A stretch of 16,114 nucleotides of DNA from Anaerolineae bacterium (GCA_026129385.1 JAHCIE010000041.1:1-16114); one strand, 5' to 3'; positions 1 to 7,435 are shown, counted from the stretch's first letter. The notes: generated from the letters alone by a model not told the origin. A program made the numbers and translations.

Positions 1-19
1 CATGGTGGCTGGAAATGCT

Positions 20-56
20 GAAGGGCCGCGCGGCGCCCAGTTCCGCGCGGCCCTTC
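20..56 (+). terminator. GC-rich hairpin, probable terminator of an upstream gene
   Basis: A perfect 14-bp inverted repeat: GAAGGGCCGCGCGG at 20-33 pairs with its complement at 43-56 around a 9-base loop. It is followed by CTCAG rather than a T-run, so it is only terminator-like. A plus-strand reading frame reaching a TGA at 19-21 would end exactly at its base, which fits a gene ending just before or at the window start. Confidence 0.55.
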
Positions 57-210
57 CTCAGATGGAGGAGGAGAAACCACGTTCAGAGTATACAACACCG
101 CGCTTGTTGCTGCTGGACTGTTGCCCTATCGCTGCCCACCGCTCACCCAACGCTACCGCGTCAGGTTCAGATGCCCAGGAACAATCAGGTTTCGGCGCGC
201 GTTACTTCCG

Positions 211-219
211 TGCTATACT
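211..219 (+). promoter_or_regulatory. Extended -10 promoter element before moeA
   Basis: TGCTATACT at 211-219 matches an extended -10 box (TG-N-TATACT, consensus TGNTATAAT). It lies 27 bases before the moeA start, after a hairpin that would end upstream transcription. No good -35 box is seen at 16-18 bases spacing, as is usual for extended -10 promoters. The call rests on sequence resemblance only. Confidence 0.45.
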
Positions 220-246
220 TTCGCCGATTATGCCTGAGAGAGGCCG

Positions 247-1494
247 ATGACCACGACCACACTCTTGATGGTGAACCAGGCCCTTGACCATATCCTCAGC
301 GTCCTGACGCCCCTGCCCGCCGAACACGTACCGCTCCTGGCGAGCTACGGGCGCGTTCTGGCGGAGGATGTGCGCGCTTGGCAGGATATTCCCCCCTTCA
401 CCAATTCGGCCATGGATGGCTACGCTGTTCGCGCTGTCGACGCGGCCGCCGCCACGGTCGGTGCGCCCGTCCGCCTCCGCGTCGTGGGGCAGGTGGCGGC
501 GGGGGACGCCCCCCATGCCGAGGTGTCGCCCGGCATGGCAGTGCGCATCATGACGGGCGCGCCGCTGCCCCACGGCGCCGATGCGGTGGTACGTTTCGAG
601 CGAACCCGCGCCGACGCTGGCGATGTGCTCATCCTGGCGGCGCCCCAGATTGGCGAGAATGTGCGCCAGGCGGGCGAGGACGTGCGGGCCGGCGCGGTGG
701 CTCTGGCGGCGGGTATTGTGATTCGCCCGCCCATCGTTGGGCTACTGGCTTCCCTCGGCTATGGTCGCGTGGCCTGCCACCGTCGGCCGCGTGTCGCTGT
801 CCTGTCCACTGGCGACGAACTGGTGGATATCGACACGCCCTTGACGCCGGGCAAGATTCGCAACAGTAATGGCTACACGCTGGCCGCCCTGGTGCAGGAG
901 GCGGGCGGTGTACCCGTGCCCCTGGGCATTGCCCGCGATAACTATGCCGACCTCCACGCCAAGATCGAGGCGGGCCTCGCCGAGGGAGTGGACCTGTTCC
1001 TGACCTCGGCTGGCGTGTCCGTCGGCGACTACGATGTGGTCAAGGACGTGCTGGCGGGCGAGGGGGCGATGGACTTCTGGCAAGTCGCCATTAAGCCCGG
1101 CAAGCCGCTGGCCTTCGGTCGCATTCAGGGCGTGCCGATCATCGGTCTGCCGGGTAACCCTGTCGCGGCCGCCGTCGCCTTCGAGGCCTTCGCCCGCCCC
1201 GCCATCTTCCGCCTGCTGGGCCGGGGCGGGGCGACGCGAGTCGCGCTGCCGGCGACGCTGGCCGAGGCTGTCGAGAATAGCGGTCGCCGCCACTACATGC
1301 GCGCCTGGGTGCGTCGCGTCGGCGACGACTTTGTGGTCACCACGCGCGGCCACGGTGTTACGGTACAAGGCTCCGGCATCCTCTCCTCGCTGGCGTGGGC
1401 CAACTGCTTGCTGATCGTGCCCGAAGACATCACCCATCTGGCGGCCGGCGCGCGGGTCGATGTCGAGTTGCTGGTCGATAGCCTGGACGCCTGA
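247..1494 (+). CDS. moeA: Molybdopterin molybdotransferase MoeA
   Basis: This enzyme inserts molybdate into adenylated molybdopterin, the last step of basic molybdenum cofactor synthesis in the cytoplasm. The 415 residues match the usual MoeA length of about 400-410. Family motifs occur in order: PPFTNSAMDGYAVR (about 49-62), MTGAPLPHGADAVV (about 102-115), GENVRQAGEDVR (about 137-148), STGDELV (about 187-193), TSAGVSVGDYDVVKD in the MoCF_biosynth domain (about 254-268), KPGKPLAFG, and GLPGNPVAA near 300. The start at 247 has GAGAGAGG at 236-243 just upstream; an internal ATG at 268 is less likely because it lacks that spacing. The stop overlaps the next start (TGATG), implying translational coupling. 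No other cofactor-synthesis gene is visible nearby. The identification is secure. Confidence 0.96.
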   Translation: MTTTTLLMVNQALDHILSVLTPLPAEHVPLLASYGRVLAEDVRAWQDIPPFTNSAMDGYAVRAVDAAAATVGAPVRLRVVGQVAAGDAPHAEVSPGMAVRIMTGAPLPHGADAVVRFERTRADAGDVLILAAPQIGENVRQAGEDVRAGAVALAAGIVIRPPIVGLLASLGYGRVACHRRPRVAVLSTGDELVDIDTPLTPGKIRNSNGYTLAALVQEAGGVPVPLGIARDNYADLHAKIEAGLAEGVDLFLTSAGVSVGDYDVVKDVLAGEGAMDFWQVAIKPGKPLAFGRIQGVPIIGLPGNPVAAAVAFEAFARPAIFRLLGRGGATRVALPATLAEAVENSGRRHYMRAWVRRVGDDFVVTTRGHGVTVQGSGILSSLAWANCLLIVPEDITHLAAGARVDVELLVDSLDA

Positions 1495-2486
1495 TGGACC
1501 TTACCTCCGTCCTGGCGCGTTGGCCGGGCGTTGCCCTGCCCTTGATCGAGGCCGCGCAGAGCCGCGTCGCGCCGTACGTGCGCCCTACGCCCCTTGCGCC
1601 CGCGCCGCCGTTGCGGGGCGACCTTGCGCCGCACCTGACACTCAAGCTGGAAAATCTTCAGGTGACAGGATCGTTTAAGGCCCGCGGCGCGTTCAATAAT
1701 CTGCTGCAACTGGATGCGGCCGCGCGCGAGCGCGGTATCGTCGCAGCCAGCGGCGGCAATCACGGTCTGGCCGTAGCCTATGCTGCCCATCGCCTGGGCC
1801 TACCGGCGACCATCTTCATTCCCGCCACGGCAGCCCCTGACCGCGCCGCACGTATCGCGGCCTGGGGTGTCAGGTTGATTCAGGTGGGCGAGAGCTACGA
1901 TGAGGCTGAGGCCGCTGCTACCCGTTTCGCCCGCGACGAAGGGCTGCCCAACATTCACCCCTTCGACAGCGACGGCACGCTACAAGGCACGGGCACGCTG
2001 GGCCTGGAGCTGCTCGACGACATACCCGATGCCGACCTCGTTCTCATCGCCATCGGCGGCGGTGGCCTCATTGCCGGCATGTCGGCGGCTCTCAAGCAGC
2101 GTCGCCCCGATCTGCGCATCGTAGGTCATCGGGGCGGTCGGCGCACCCTCCATGACGGCCAGCCTGGAAGCGGGCCGCGTGGTGGCTTGCGGACCATCGC
2201 CACGACCCTCGCGCCGCGCGCCGTGAGTCAGCGTACCCTGGACCTGACCCGTGCCTGTGTGGATGAGATCGTGCTAGTGACCGATACCGAGATGGTGGCG
2301 GCTATGCGTTGGTTGTGGGCCGAGTGCAATCAACTGGTCGAGCCATCAGGCGCGGCGGTGATCGCCGCGCTCCAGACCGGCCGCGTTGACCTGATCGGCT
2401 GCCGACGGCCTGTGGCTCTCGTTTGCGGTGGCAACGCCGCCGCTGACCCTGTGTTTGACGCCTACGCGTCGCAGATTTCAGATTGA
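1494..2486 (+). CDS. PLP-dependent threonine/serine dehydratase, catabolic type
   Basis: A fold-type II PLP enzyme, 330 residues, the size of the short threonine dehydratases and serine racemases; there is no C-terminal ACT regulatory domain. It would convert L-threonine to 2-oxobutanoate, or L-serine to pyruvate, plus ammonia. Visible motifs are the Schiff-base lysine K62 in GSFKARGA, the substrate loop SGGNHG (86-91), the phosphate-binding GGGGLIAG (188-195), and the C-terminal CGGN (311-314). The start ATG shares one base with the moeA stop. Residues about 212-231 look wrong: the family sequence appears there in another frame (AVGAPSMTASLEAGRVVA), consistent with one extra base near 2127-2131 and one missing base near 2187. 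The frame is restored, so the protein stays full length. Threonine dehydratase, serine dehydratase and serine racemase cannot be told apart here. Confidence 0.92.
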   Translation: MDLTSVLARWPGVALPLIEAAQSRVAPYVRPTPLAPAPPLRGDLAPHLTLKLENLQVTGSFKARGAFNNLLQLDAAARERGIVAASGGNHGLAVAYAAHRLGLPATIFIPATAAPDRAARIAAWGVRLIQVGESYDEAEAAATRFARDEGLPNIHPFDSDGTLQGTGTLGLELLDDIPDADLVLIAIGGGGLIAGMSAALKQRRPDLRIVGHRGGRRTLHDGQPGSGPRGGLRTIATTLAPRAVSQRTLDLTRACVDEIVLVTDTEMVAAMRWLWAECNQLVEPSGAAVIAALQTGRVDLIGCRRPVALVCGGNAAADPVFDAYASQISD

Positions 2487-2489
2487 ATA

Positions 2490-2496
2490 GGGGAGG
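2490..2496 (+). promoter_or_regulatory. Ribosome binding site deciding a GTG start
   Basis: GGGGAGG at 2490-2496 lies five bases before GTG 2502. It supports this GTG as the start of the DsbA-like gene, since the next in-frame ATG (2658) would remove most of the cytoplasmic tail. Confidence 0.7.
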
Positions 2497-2501
2497 TTTA
2501 G

Positions 2502-3374
2502 GTGGCTAAGCAGAGTTCGTCCCGACCCAAGTCGAATCCCCCAAAGTCGAGTCCCCCGCCAGCATCGACTAAGCCCAGCGGCCCACCGCCGAGCAAGCCG
2601 CCTGGCGGCTCTGGCAAGAAGGCCGCGCCGCCCGCCAAATCACAGGGTATCTCACCCATGACCCTGATCCTGGTGGCCGTGGTGGCCGTCGCGCTGGTGG
2701 GCTTCGCCATCTTCTACAGCCAGCAGCGCACCGCTGCCACGACATCGCCTCCCCTGGCGCTTGGTACGCCGCCGCCGAGCATGAGCGACAAGGGCATCCC
2801 CGTCGGCGTCACCGCTGAAGGTTACCCGTTCAAGGGCAACCCGGATGCGAAGGTCGTCGTCCAGAACTTCTCCGACTTCCAGTGCCCCTTCTGCGCCCAA
2901 TTCGTCGCCTCCGTCGAGCCTAAGATCGAGGAAGAGCTTATCAAGACAGGGCGCATCAAGTACGTCTTCCGTGACTTTCAGTTCCTCGACCGCATTCGAC
3001 AGGGTCAGGCTAACTACGACGGTGAGTCCCATCGCGCATCTCTGGCGGCCCACTGCGCCCAGAACCAGGGCAAGTTCTGGGAGATGCACGATCTCCTGTA
3101 TATGAGCCAGGGTAAGGACGAGAACGCGGGCGCGTTCAGCGACGCCAACCTGGAGAAGATGGCGGGTAGTCTGAACCTGAACATGGACCAGTGGCGCGCC
3201 TGTTTCAAGAACAACGCTGGCGATGTCAACAAGCTCATCGACCGCAGCATGAACGATAGCACTGGCAAGCAGGTGCAGGGCACGCCGACCCTCTTCGTCG
3301 GCGACCGCAAGATCGAGGCAGGCAGCTTCGATACTTTGAAGGCAGCCATTGAGCTGGCGGAGCAGAATAAGTGA
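2502..3374 (+). CDS. Membrane-anchored DsbA-family thiol:disulfide oxidoreductase
   Basis: A 290-residue protein with three parts. Residues 1-50 are a Pro/Ser/Lys-rich basic cytoplasmic tail, 52-72 a single transmembrane segment (MTLILVAVVAVALVGFAIF), and about 105-290 a thioredoxin_4/DSBA-like catalytic domain facing outside. The active site is C128-P-F-C131 in the typical FSDFQCPFCAQF setting; the cis-proline loop is GTPT (P262). Two further cysteines, C185 (AHCAQ) and C234 (RACF), sit where many BdbD/DsbA-like proteins have an extra pair. It probably oxidises thiols of exported proteins and is reoxidised by the VKOR-type protein encoded at 4363-4935. The start codon is GTG with a strong Shine-Dalgarno. 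The gene ends four bases into the next reading frame (3371), so the set is likely co-transcribed. Oxidase rather than isomerase is inferred from the CPFC motif and the VKOR neighbour. Confidence 0.92.
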   Translation: MAKQSSSRPKSNPPKSSPPPASTKPSGPPPSKPPGGSGKKAAPPAKSQGISPMTLILVAVVAVALVGFAIFYSQQRTAATTSPPLALGTPPPSMSDKGIPVGVTAEGYPFKGNPDAKVVVQNFSDFQCPFCAQFVASVEPKIEEELIKTGRIKYVFRDFQFLDRIRQGQANYDGESHRASLAAHCAQNQGKFWEMHDLLYMSQGKDENAGAFSDANLEKMAGSLNLNMDQWRACFKNNAGDVNKLIDRSMNDSTGKQVQGTPTLFVGDRKIEAGSFDTLKAAIELAEQNK

Positions 3375-4366
3375 AATCTACCTTGATGACCTTGATAGGC
3401 CTGGCGCTGGCCGCCCTCGTGGCAGCCTGCGCCGCGCCCCTCCACCGGCGGCGACGGGCGCGCCACTCGACACGCAGCCTCACCACTGCGCCGCCCCCGG
3501 GCAGCGTCCACGCGCGGCTGTGTGGAGCCGATTGCTTAGCCGTGCACACGACGGTCATGGCTGAGACGACACATGGGCACCGGTCACACCGAACCCAAGC
3601 CGACCATCGTGCAGCAAACCCAAGCTGCCGAGCAGGGCGCGAGTACCGCGCCGGTGCTGCTCGTCGAATTTTCCGACTTCAATGACCGTTCTGTCGGCGC
3701 TTCGCCCTCGAAACGGCCCGTGAGGTCCCGACAAGGGAATTCATAAGCTTGGGGTTTGAGGTCGCATGGTGTACGTTAACTTTCCCTTCCTGGGGGCAGG
3801 AGTCCTTCGATGCCGCTGAGGCGGCGACGTGCGCAGGACAAATCAAGTTCTGCAGAATCACGAGGCTCTCTTTGGTATGCGCAGCGAGCTGCCCGGCAGC
3901 TTCTCGCGCGACAATCTTAACAAGCTGGCGCAACAGGTGGGGTTGGACATGACCCAGTTCGGCCAGTGCGTGCGGACAGTCACAAGTATCGCGACTTCGT
4001 ACTGGCGTCGGTGAACAGGCCAAGCGGGCGGTCATAAGCTAGAGACGGCAGCGGTGTGAAGAGGGCTTCCTGCCCTTCGACAAGTCAGTTCAGGATCAGA
4101 CCGTGCCTATTGCGCCGGGTGCGCCCATTACGAATGCCGAGAGGATCAAGGTAGGGGCGCAGATCTGCCTGAGCGGCCAGGCTGACGACAAGCGTCGCCT
4201 GGCGAAAGGGCGAGATCAGCGTCCGCGGGCGACGACCAGAAGCTGTGCGGGGTCGTCAAACAGTCGTACGCCTGCCAGCGCCGATAAGGCGGGGGAGATG
4301 ATTCTGACCGAGGAAGTGCCGGGCCTCAAGCAGATGATCGAGGCGGAGCTACAGAAGAAGAAATGA
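3371..4366 (+). pseudogene. Second DsbA-like lipoprotein, frame-broken
   Basis: A second thioredoxin-like gene whose pieces lie in several frames. It opens with a lipoprotein signal peptide, MKSTLMTLIGLALAALVAAC (Cys 20 as lipobox cysteine), then a Pro/Thr-rich linker that leaves frame near 3440-3580. Family sequence resumes as PVLLVEFSDF (to about 3681); the active-site region reads AATGACCGTTCTGT, matching a CPFC-coding stretch with one base lost and one changed, followed by FCRRFALETAREV in another frame. Next come AAEAATCAG (about 3820-3840), NKLAQQVGLDMTQFGQCV (about 3920-3970) and a KYRDFVLASV-like piece. The C-terminus EVPGLKQMIEAELQKKK ends in a TGA overlapping the VKOR start, so the gene boundary is real. 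No cis-Pro GTP motif was found. Open pieces are 3371-3685, 3829-4014 and 4103-4366. This may be decay or local sequence error; codon choice still looks like coding DNA. Confidence 0.7.
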
Positions 4367-4935
4367 GCAAGCGCGACAAGCGGCGACAGAACCGTCGCCC
4401 CTCCTCCCCACCACCGCCGCCCGGTGTGGATCCGCCACTGGCGATGACCGCCAGCGGCAGCGCGTCGCTGGCGGCCCCGGTTACCACGGAAGCGTCGGTG
4501 GGAGTGGACTGGCGGCGCTGGGTCATTCCGGTTCTGGCTGGCCTGGGCATCCTGGACTCCCTCTATCTGTCCTACGTCAAGCTATTCAAGGCCGTCCCGT
4601 TCTGCGGCGGTGTCGGCGACTGCGAGACGGTCAACACCAGCCGCTACTCCGAGTTCATGGGCATCCCCATCGCCTTCCTGGGCGTTGGCATGTATGTCCT
4701 GATTCTGGCGCTGGCGGTGTGGGGTGACCGCCTACCCCAGCCCCTGGCTCGCTACGCGCCCCTGGCTATCTTCGGCATCTCCCTCGGCGGCGTGCTCTAC
4801 TCGGCCTACCTGACCTATCTGGAGCTATTCGTCATCGAGGCCATCTGCGTCTACTGCGTAGTCTCGGCCATACTTATCACCCTGATCTTCCTTTGGTCGT
4901 TGTGGACGCTGCTGCGCCGGCCACAGACAGACTGA
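4363..4935 (+). CDS. VKOR-family quinone-linked disulfide oxidoreductase
   Basis: A bacterial vitamin K epoxide reductase homologue that passes electrons from a DsbA-like partner to membrane quinone. After a 50-residue Pro/Ser-rich cytoplasmic tail there are four to five hydrophobic segments (about 52-71, 101-120, 132-152, 157-184). All four VKOR cysteines are present: the loop pair C81 and C87 in PFCGGVGDCETVNTS, including the conserved Ser/Thr after the second Cys, and the active-site pair C162-V-Y-C165 in the last helices. The family motif SRYSEFMGIPIAFLG follows the loop pair. At 190 residues it is a stand-alone VKOR domain with no fused thioredoxin domain, consistent with separately encoded DsbA partners upstream. 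ATG 4363 overlaps the previous stop (ATGA). It is followed by a strong terminator, so it closes the operon. Confidence 0.93.
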   Translation: MSKRDKRRQNRRPSSPPPPPGVDPPLAMTASGSASLAAPVTTEASVGVDWRRWVIPVLAGLGILDSLYLSYVKLFKAVPFCGGVGDCETVNTSRYSEFMGIPIAFLGVGMYVLILALAVWGDRLPQPLARYAPLAIFGISLGGVLYSAYLTYLELFVIEAICVYCVVSAILITLIFLWSLWTLLRRPQTD

Positions 4936-4946
4936 CTGGCCCTCGC

Positions 4947-4983
4947 ACGCGCCGGGGTGGGCATCCCCCACCCCGGCGCGTTT
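4947..4983 (+). terminator. Rho-independent terminator after the VKOR gene
   Basis: A perfect 14-bp GC-rich stem, CGCGCCGGGGTGGG at 4948-4961 with its complement at 4967-4980 and a 5-base loop, extended by one A-T pair. It is followed by TTTG. It starts 12 bases after the VKOR stop. Confidence 0.8.
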
Positions 4984-5002
4984 GCCCCTCAGGTACTTGC
5001 CG

Positions 5003-6316
5003 ATGCAAATCACGCCCCGCGCCATCCGACTCCCACCTGGTTATCAGATTCGTCGCCTCCTGGACCCCGAAGAGTACCGCGACGCCGAGGAACTGATGGG
5101 GTCGGCATGGGGTATTCTTGACCGGGTGGACATCACTCCCCGCCACGTCCTGGTCACGGCGCAGAAGAACGGCGGTCTTGTCCTGGGCGCATTCGCGCCC
5201 GACGGCCAGCTCGTTGGCTTCCTGTTCGGCTTTCTCGGCACGACCGCCGAGGGCAAGCTCAAGCACGTGTCCCATCAGGTCGGTGTCCATCCCCAGTATC
5301 GCGGCCTGCACCTGGGCTACTTGCTGAAGCGTGCGCAGCGTGGCGAGGTGCGTCGCCAGGGCCTGGACCTCATCACCTGGACCTACGACCCCCTTGAGAC
5401 GGTCAATGCCCACCTCAACCTGACGCAGTTGGGCGCGGTGTGCAGTACGTACCTGCGCAACGTCTATGGGGAGTTGCGCGATAACCTCAATCGGGGCCTG
5501 CCTACCGACCGGTTCCAGGTCGATTGGTGGGTGCGTTCAGGGTGGGTTCACGAGCGATTGTCGTTGGCCCATCCAGCCGCCCTTGCCGAGACGGTGGCGC
5601 GGCTGCCGGTGATCAACCGGCCGCGCGGGCAGCCCGCCGAGCAGAGCGTGGAGGGTATCGACCTGCCACTACTTGGCGAGTTGGACCTGACTTTCACCGC
5701 CGCAGAGGTTCTGTTGCGCGTGCCCTATAACTTCCAGGCGGTCAAGGCGTGGAATCTGGACCTCGCCACGGAGTGGCGGATGCAGACACGGACTGCCCTC
5801 GAGCGCCACTTCGAGGCGGGCTACTTCGCGGTGGAGATGCTGCGCGGCGACCTGGCCGAGGGCAAGGCGGCCTTCTACCGATTGTGGCGACCCGAGGGCA
5901 CGCCGCCCTGGCGAATCTACGAGCACACCTCCGACGAGGCCACGTCCAGTGTCGACGAGGCCTTGCGCCAGTTCGTGCAACTGTACAACGATGGCCTGTA
6001 CTGGAAGGCCCACGAGGTTTTGGAAACACCGTGGCGCGACGCCGAGGGCGATGAACGCGCCTTCCTGCAAGGCTTGATTCGTAGCGCGGCGGCTTTCCAC
6101 AAGCTCGTGGTCCAGGGCAACACGCGCGGCGCGGCTCGTCACCTGGCGTGGGTTATCGACACCCTCACAGCGCTGGAGCCTACCTATCGGGGTGTCGATC
6201 TGGCGGCCTTTGTTGCCGGTCTCCGCCACGCTCTGGCCGTCGTCGCCGAGCTTGACGACCCGGCTGCCTTCGACCGCGCCCTCATCCTGCCTGTCCTTCT
6301 TACCCCCTCACCCTAA
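5003..6316 (+). CDS. GNAT acyltransferase fused to a C-terminal DUF309 domain
   Basis: A 437-residue two-part protein. Residues about 10-315 resemble the large predicted GNAT acetyltransferases of the COG3375 type. The acyl-CoA pyrophosphate-binding loop is VGVHPQYRGLHLG (93-105), followed by a helix and LITWTYDPLETVNAHLNLTQLGA, characteristic of this group. Residues about 320-437 form a DUF309 domain with its signature YNDGLYWKAHEVLE (328-341), W344, and FLQGLIRSAAAFHKLVVQGN. The start at 5003 is preferred to an in-frame TTG at 4982, which lies inside the preceding terminator; AGG at 4991-4993 is the only Shine-Dalgarno-like sequence. COG3375-type GNATs next to an OSBS/NSAR gene are known as amino acid N-succinyltransferases in the D- to L-amino acid pathway, so acylation of an amino acid is plausible but inferred. 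The role of the DUF309 part is unknown. Confidence 0.85.
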   Translation: MQITPRAIRLPPGYQIRRLLDPEEYRDAEELMGSAWGILDRVDITPRHVLVTAQKNGGLVLGAFAPDGQLVGFLFGFLGTTAEGKLKHVSHQVGVHPQYRGLHLGYLLKRAQRGEVRRQGLDLITWTYDPLETVNAHLNLTQLGAVCSTYLRNVYGELRDNLNRGLPTDRFQVDWWVRSGWVHERLSLAHPAALAETVARLPVINRPRGQPAEQSVEGIDLPLLGELDLTFTAAEVLLRVPYNFQAVKAWNLDLATEWRMQTRTALERHFEAGYFAVEMLRGDLAEGKAAFYRLWRPEGTPPWRIYEHTSDEATSSVDEALRQFVQLYNDGLYWKAHEVLETPWRDAEGDERAFLQGLIRSAAAFHKLVVQGNTRGAARHLAWVIDTLTALEPTYRGVDLAAFVAGLRHALAVVAELDDPAAFDRALILPVLLTPSP

Positions 6317-6336
6317 CCCCCTCCCAGCGGGGAGGG
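6303..6336. repeat. REP-like palindromic intergenic element
   Basis: The segment has the form CCCCCTCACCCTAAC followed by a 7-bp inverted repeat, CCCTCCC at 6319-6325 and GGGAGGG at 6330-6336 with loop AGCG. This resembles the widespread dispersed CCCTCACCCTAACCC-type palindromes of bacterial genomes. It supplies the last residues and the TAA stop of the GNAT-DUF309 gene, and lies 23 bases before the next start. Only one copy is in the window, so its repeat nature rests on resemblance. Confidence 0.5.
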
Positions 6337-6358
6337 AATCAGACACTGCGAGGACATC

Positions 6359-7435
6359 ATGCGTATCGACCGCGTCGAACTCTATCAAATTACCATACCC
6401 CTCGTCGCTCCCTTCGAGACCAGCGGTTGGGTCAAAACCCACGAGGAGCGCATTCTCGTCGCGCTGCATGCCAACGGCGTCGTCGGTTGGGGCGAGTGGG
6501 CGGGCGATGGCCCCTGGTACTCCTACGAGACCACTGAGGTCGCCTGGCTGATTATCCATGACTACCTCGTCCCGATGCTCCTGGCCCAACCTGTGGCCCA
6601 TACGACCATGCGCTACGCGCCCCTCGATGAACCCCGCCAGGTACGCGACCGCCTCGAGCCAGTGCGCGGCTACCCCTTCGCCAAGCACGCCGTCGAGGCG
6701 GCCGTGTGGGACCTGTGGGCCAAACAGCAGGGCATCAGCCTCTCCCAGGCGCTGGGCGGGACGCGCGATCGGGTGGCGGTGGGTGTCAGCGTCGGCATCC
6801 AGCCGTCCATCGCGGCGCTGGTCGATCGCGTTGGCGGCTACATCCAGGACGGCTACAACCGCATCAAGATCAAGATCAAGCCCGGCTACGATGTCGAGGC
6901 CGCGCAAGCCTTGCGCATCGCCTACCCGCATGTCCAGCTCCAGGTCGATGCTAACTCGGCCTATCAGCTGGACGATGCCCACATCTTCAAGGCCATGGAC
7001 GATCTGGGTCTGCTGCTCGTCGAGCAGCCCCTCGGCTACGATGATATACCCGACCATGCCCGGCTCCAGGCGCAGCTGAAGACGCCCATCTGCCTTGACG
7101 AGAGCATCCACAGCGCGGCGAATGCCCGCTGGGCCCTGGAGATGGACAGCGCGCGAGTCATCAACATCAAGCCCGGCCGACTGGGCGGGTTCATGGAGTC
7201 CATTGCCGTCCACGACGTGTGCGCCGAGCGCAACGCGCCGGTCTGGTGTGGCGGCATGTTGGAAACGGGCATTGGCCGCGCGGGCAACGTCGCGCTCGCC
7301 AGCCTGCCCAATTTCAAGCTGCCCGGCGATATCTCGGCGTCGCGCCGCTACTACGCTGAGGATATTGTCGAGCCAGAGTTTGTGCTCAACCCCGATAGCA
7401 CCCTGTCCGTCCCCACTGGCCCTGGCATCGGGTGA
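6359..7435 (+). CDS. o-Succinylbenzoate synthase / N-succinylamino-acid racemase family enzyme
   Basis: An enolase-superfamily enzyme (MLE subgroup), 358 residues. It carries a capping domain with the flexible loop near 18-26, then a TIM barrel with the catalytic KxK motif K170-I-K172 in RIKIKIKPGYD, metal ligands D197 (VDANSAY), E222 (VEQP) and D247 (LDES), and the opposite base K271 in NIKPGR. R274 in that motif corresponds to the arginine linked to racemase activity in the Amycolatopsis-type NSAR/OSBS group. WCGGMLETGIGRA and PGDISASRRYY are also typical. RBS GAGGA at 6350-6354 precedes the ATG. It lies 42 bases after the acyltransferase gene, and no other menaquinone gene is present, favouring NSAR over menC function. 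The C-terminus stops at PTGPGIG, about 15 residues shorter than relatives; one indel at the stop would restore a tail to about 7541. Confidence 0.88.
   Translation: MRIDRVELYQITIPLVAPFETSGWVKTHEERILVALHANGVVGWGEWAGDGPWYSYETTEVAWLIIHDYLVPMLLAQPVAHTTMRYAPLDEPRQVRDRLEPVRGYPFAKHAVEAAVWDLWAKQQGISLSQALGGTRDRVAVGVSVGIQPSIAALVDRVGGYIQDGYNRIKIKIKPGYDVEAAQALRIAYPHVQLQVDANSAYQLDDAHIFKAMDDLGLLLVEQPLGYDDIPDHARLQAQLKTPICLDESIHSAANARWALEMDSARVINIKPGRLGGFMESIAVHDVCAERNAPVWCGGMLETGIGRAGNVALASLPNFKLPGDISASRRYYAEDIVEPEFVLNPDSTLSVPTGPGIG

Noticed and set aside
1..21. Plus-strand frame reading HGGWKC then TGA
   Set aside because: It may be the end of an upstream gene, but six residues cannot be assigned.
742..1437. 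231-codon minus-strand frame inside moeA
   Set aside because: It is a shadow of moeA, with no RBS and no recognisable domain.
4103..4366. Independent small gene before VKOR
   Set aside because: Its frame runs upstream without a start signal, and its end (PGLKQMIEAELQKKK) looks like the C-terminus of the broken DsbA-like gene.
4982..5002. Upstream TTG as the start of the GNAT gene
   Set aside because: It lies in the tail of the preceding terminator hairpin and has no Shine-Dalgarno; ATG 5003 is better.
6359..7435. Firm assignment as menC (menaquinone synthesis)
   Set aside because: No other men gene is nearby and the acyltransferase neighbour favours NSAR; sequence alone does not separate the two activities.
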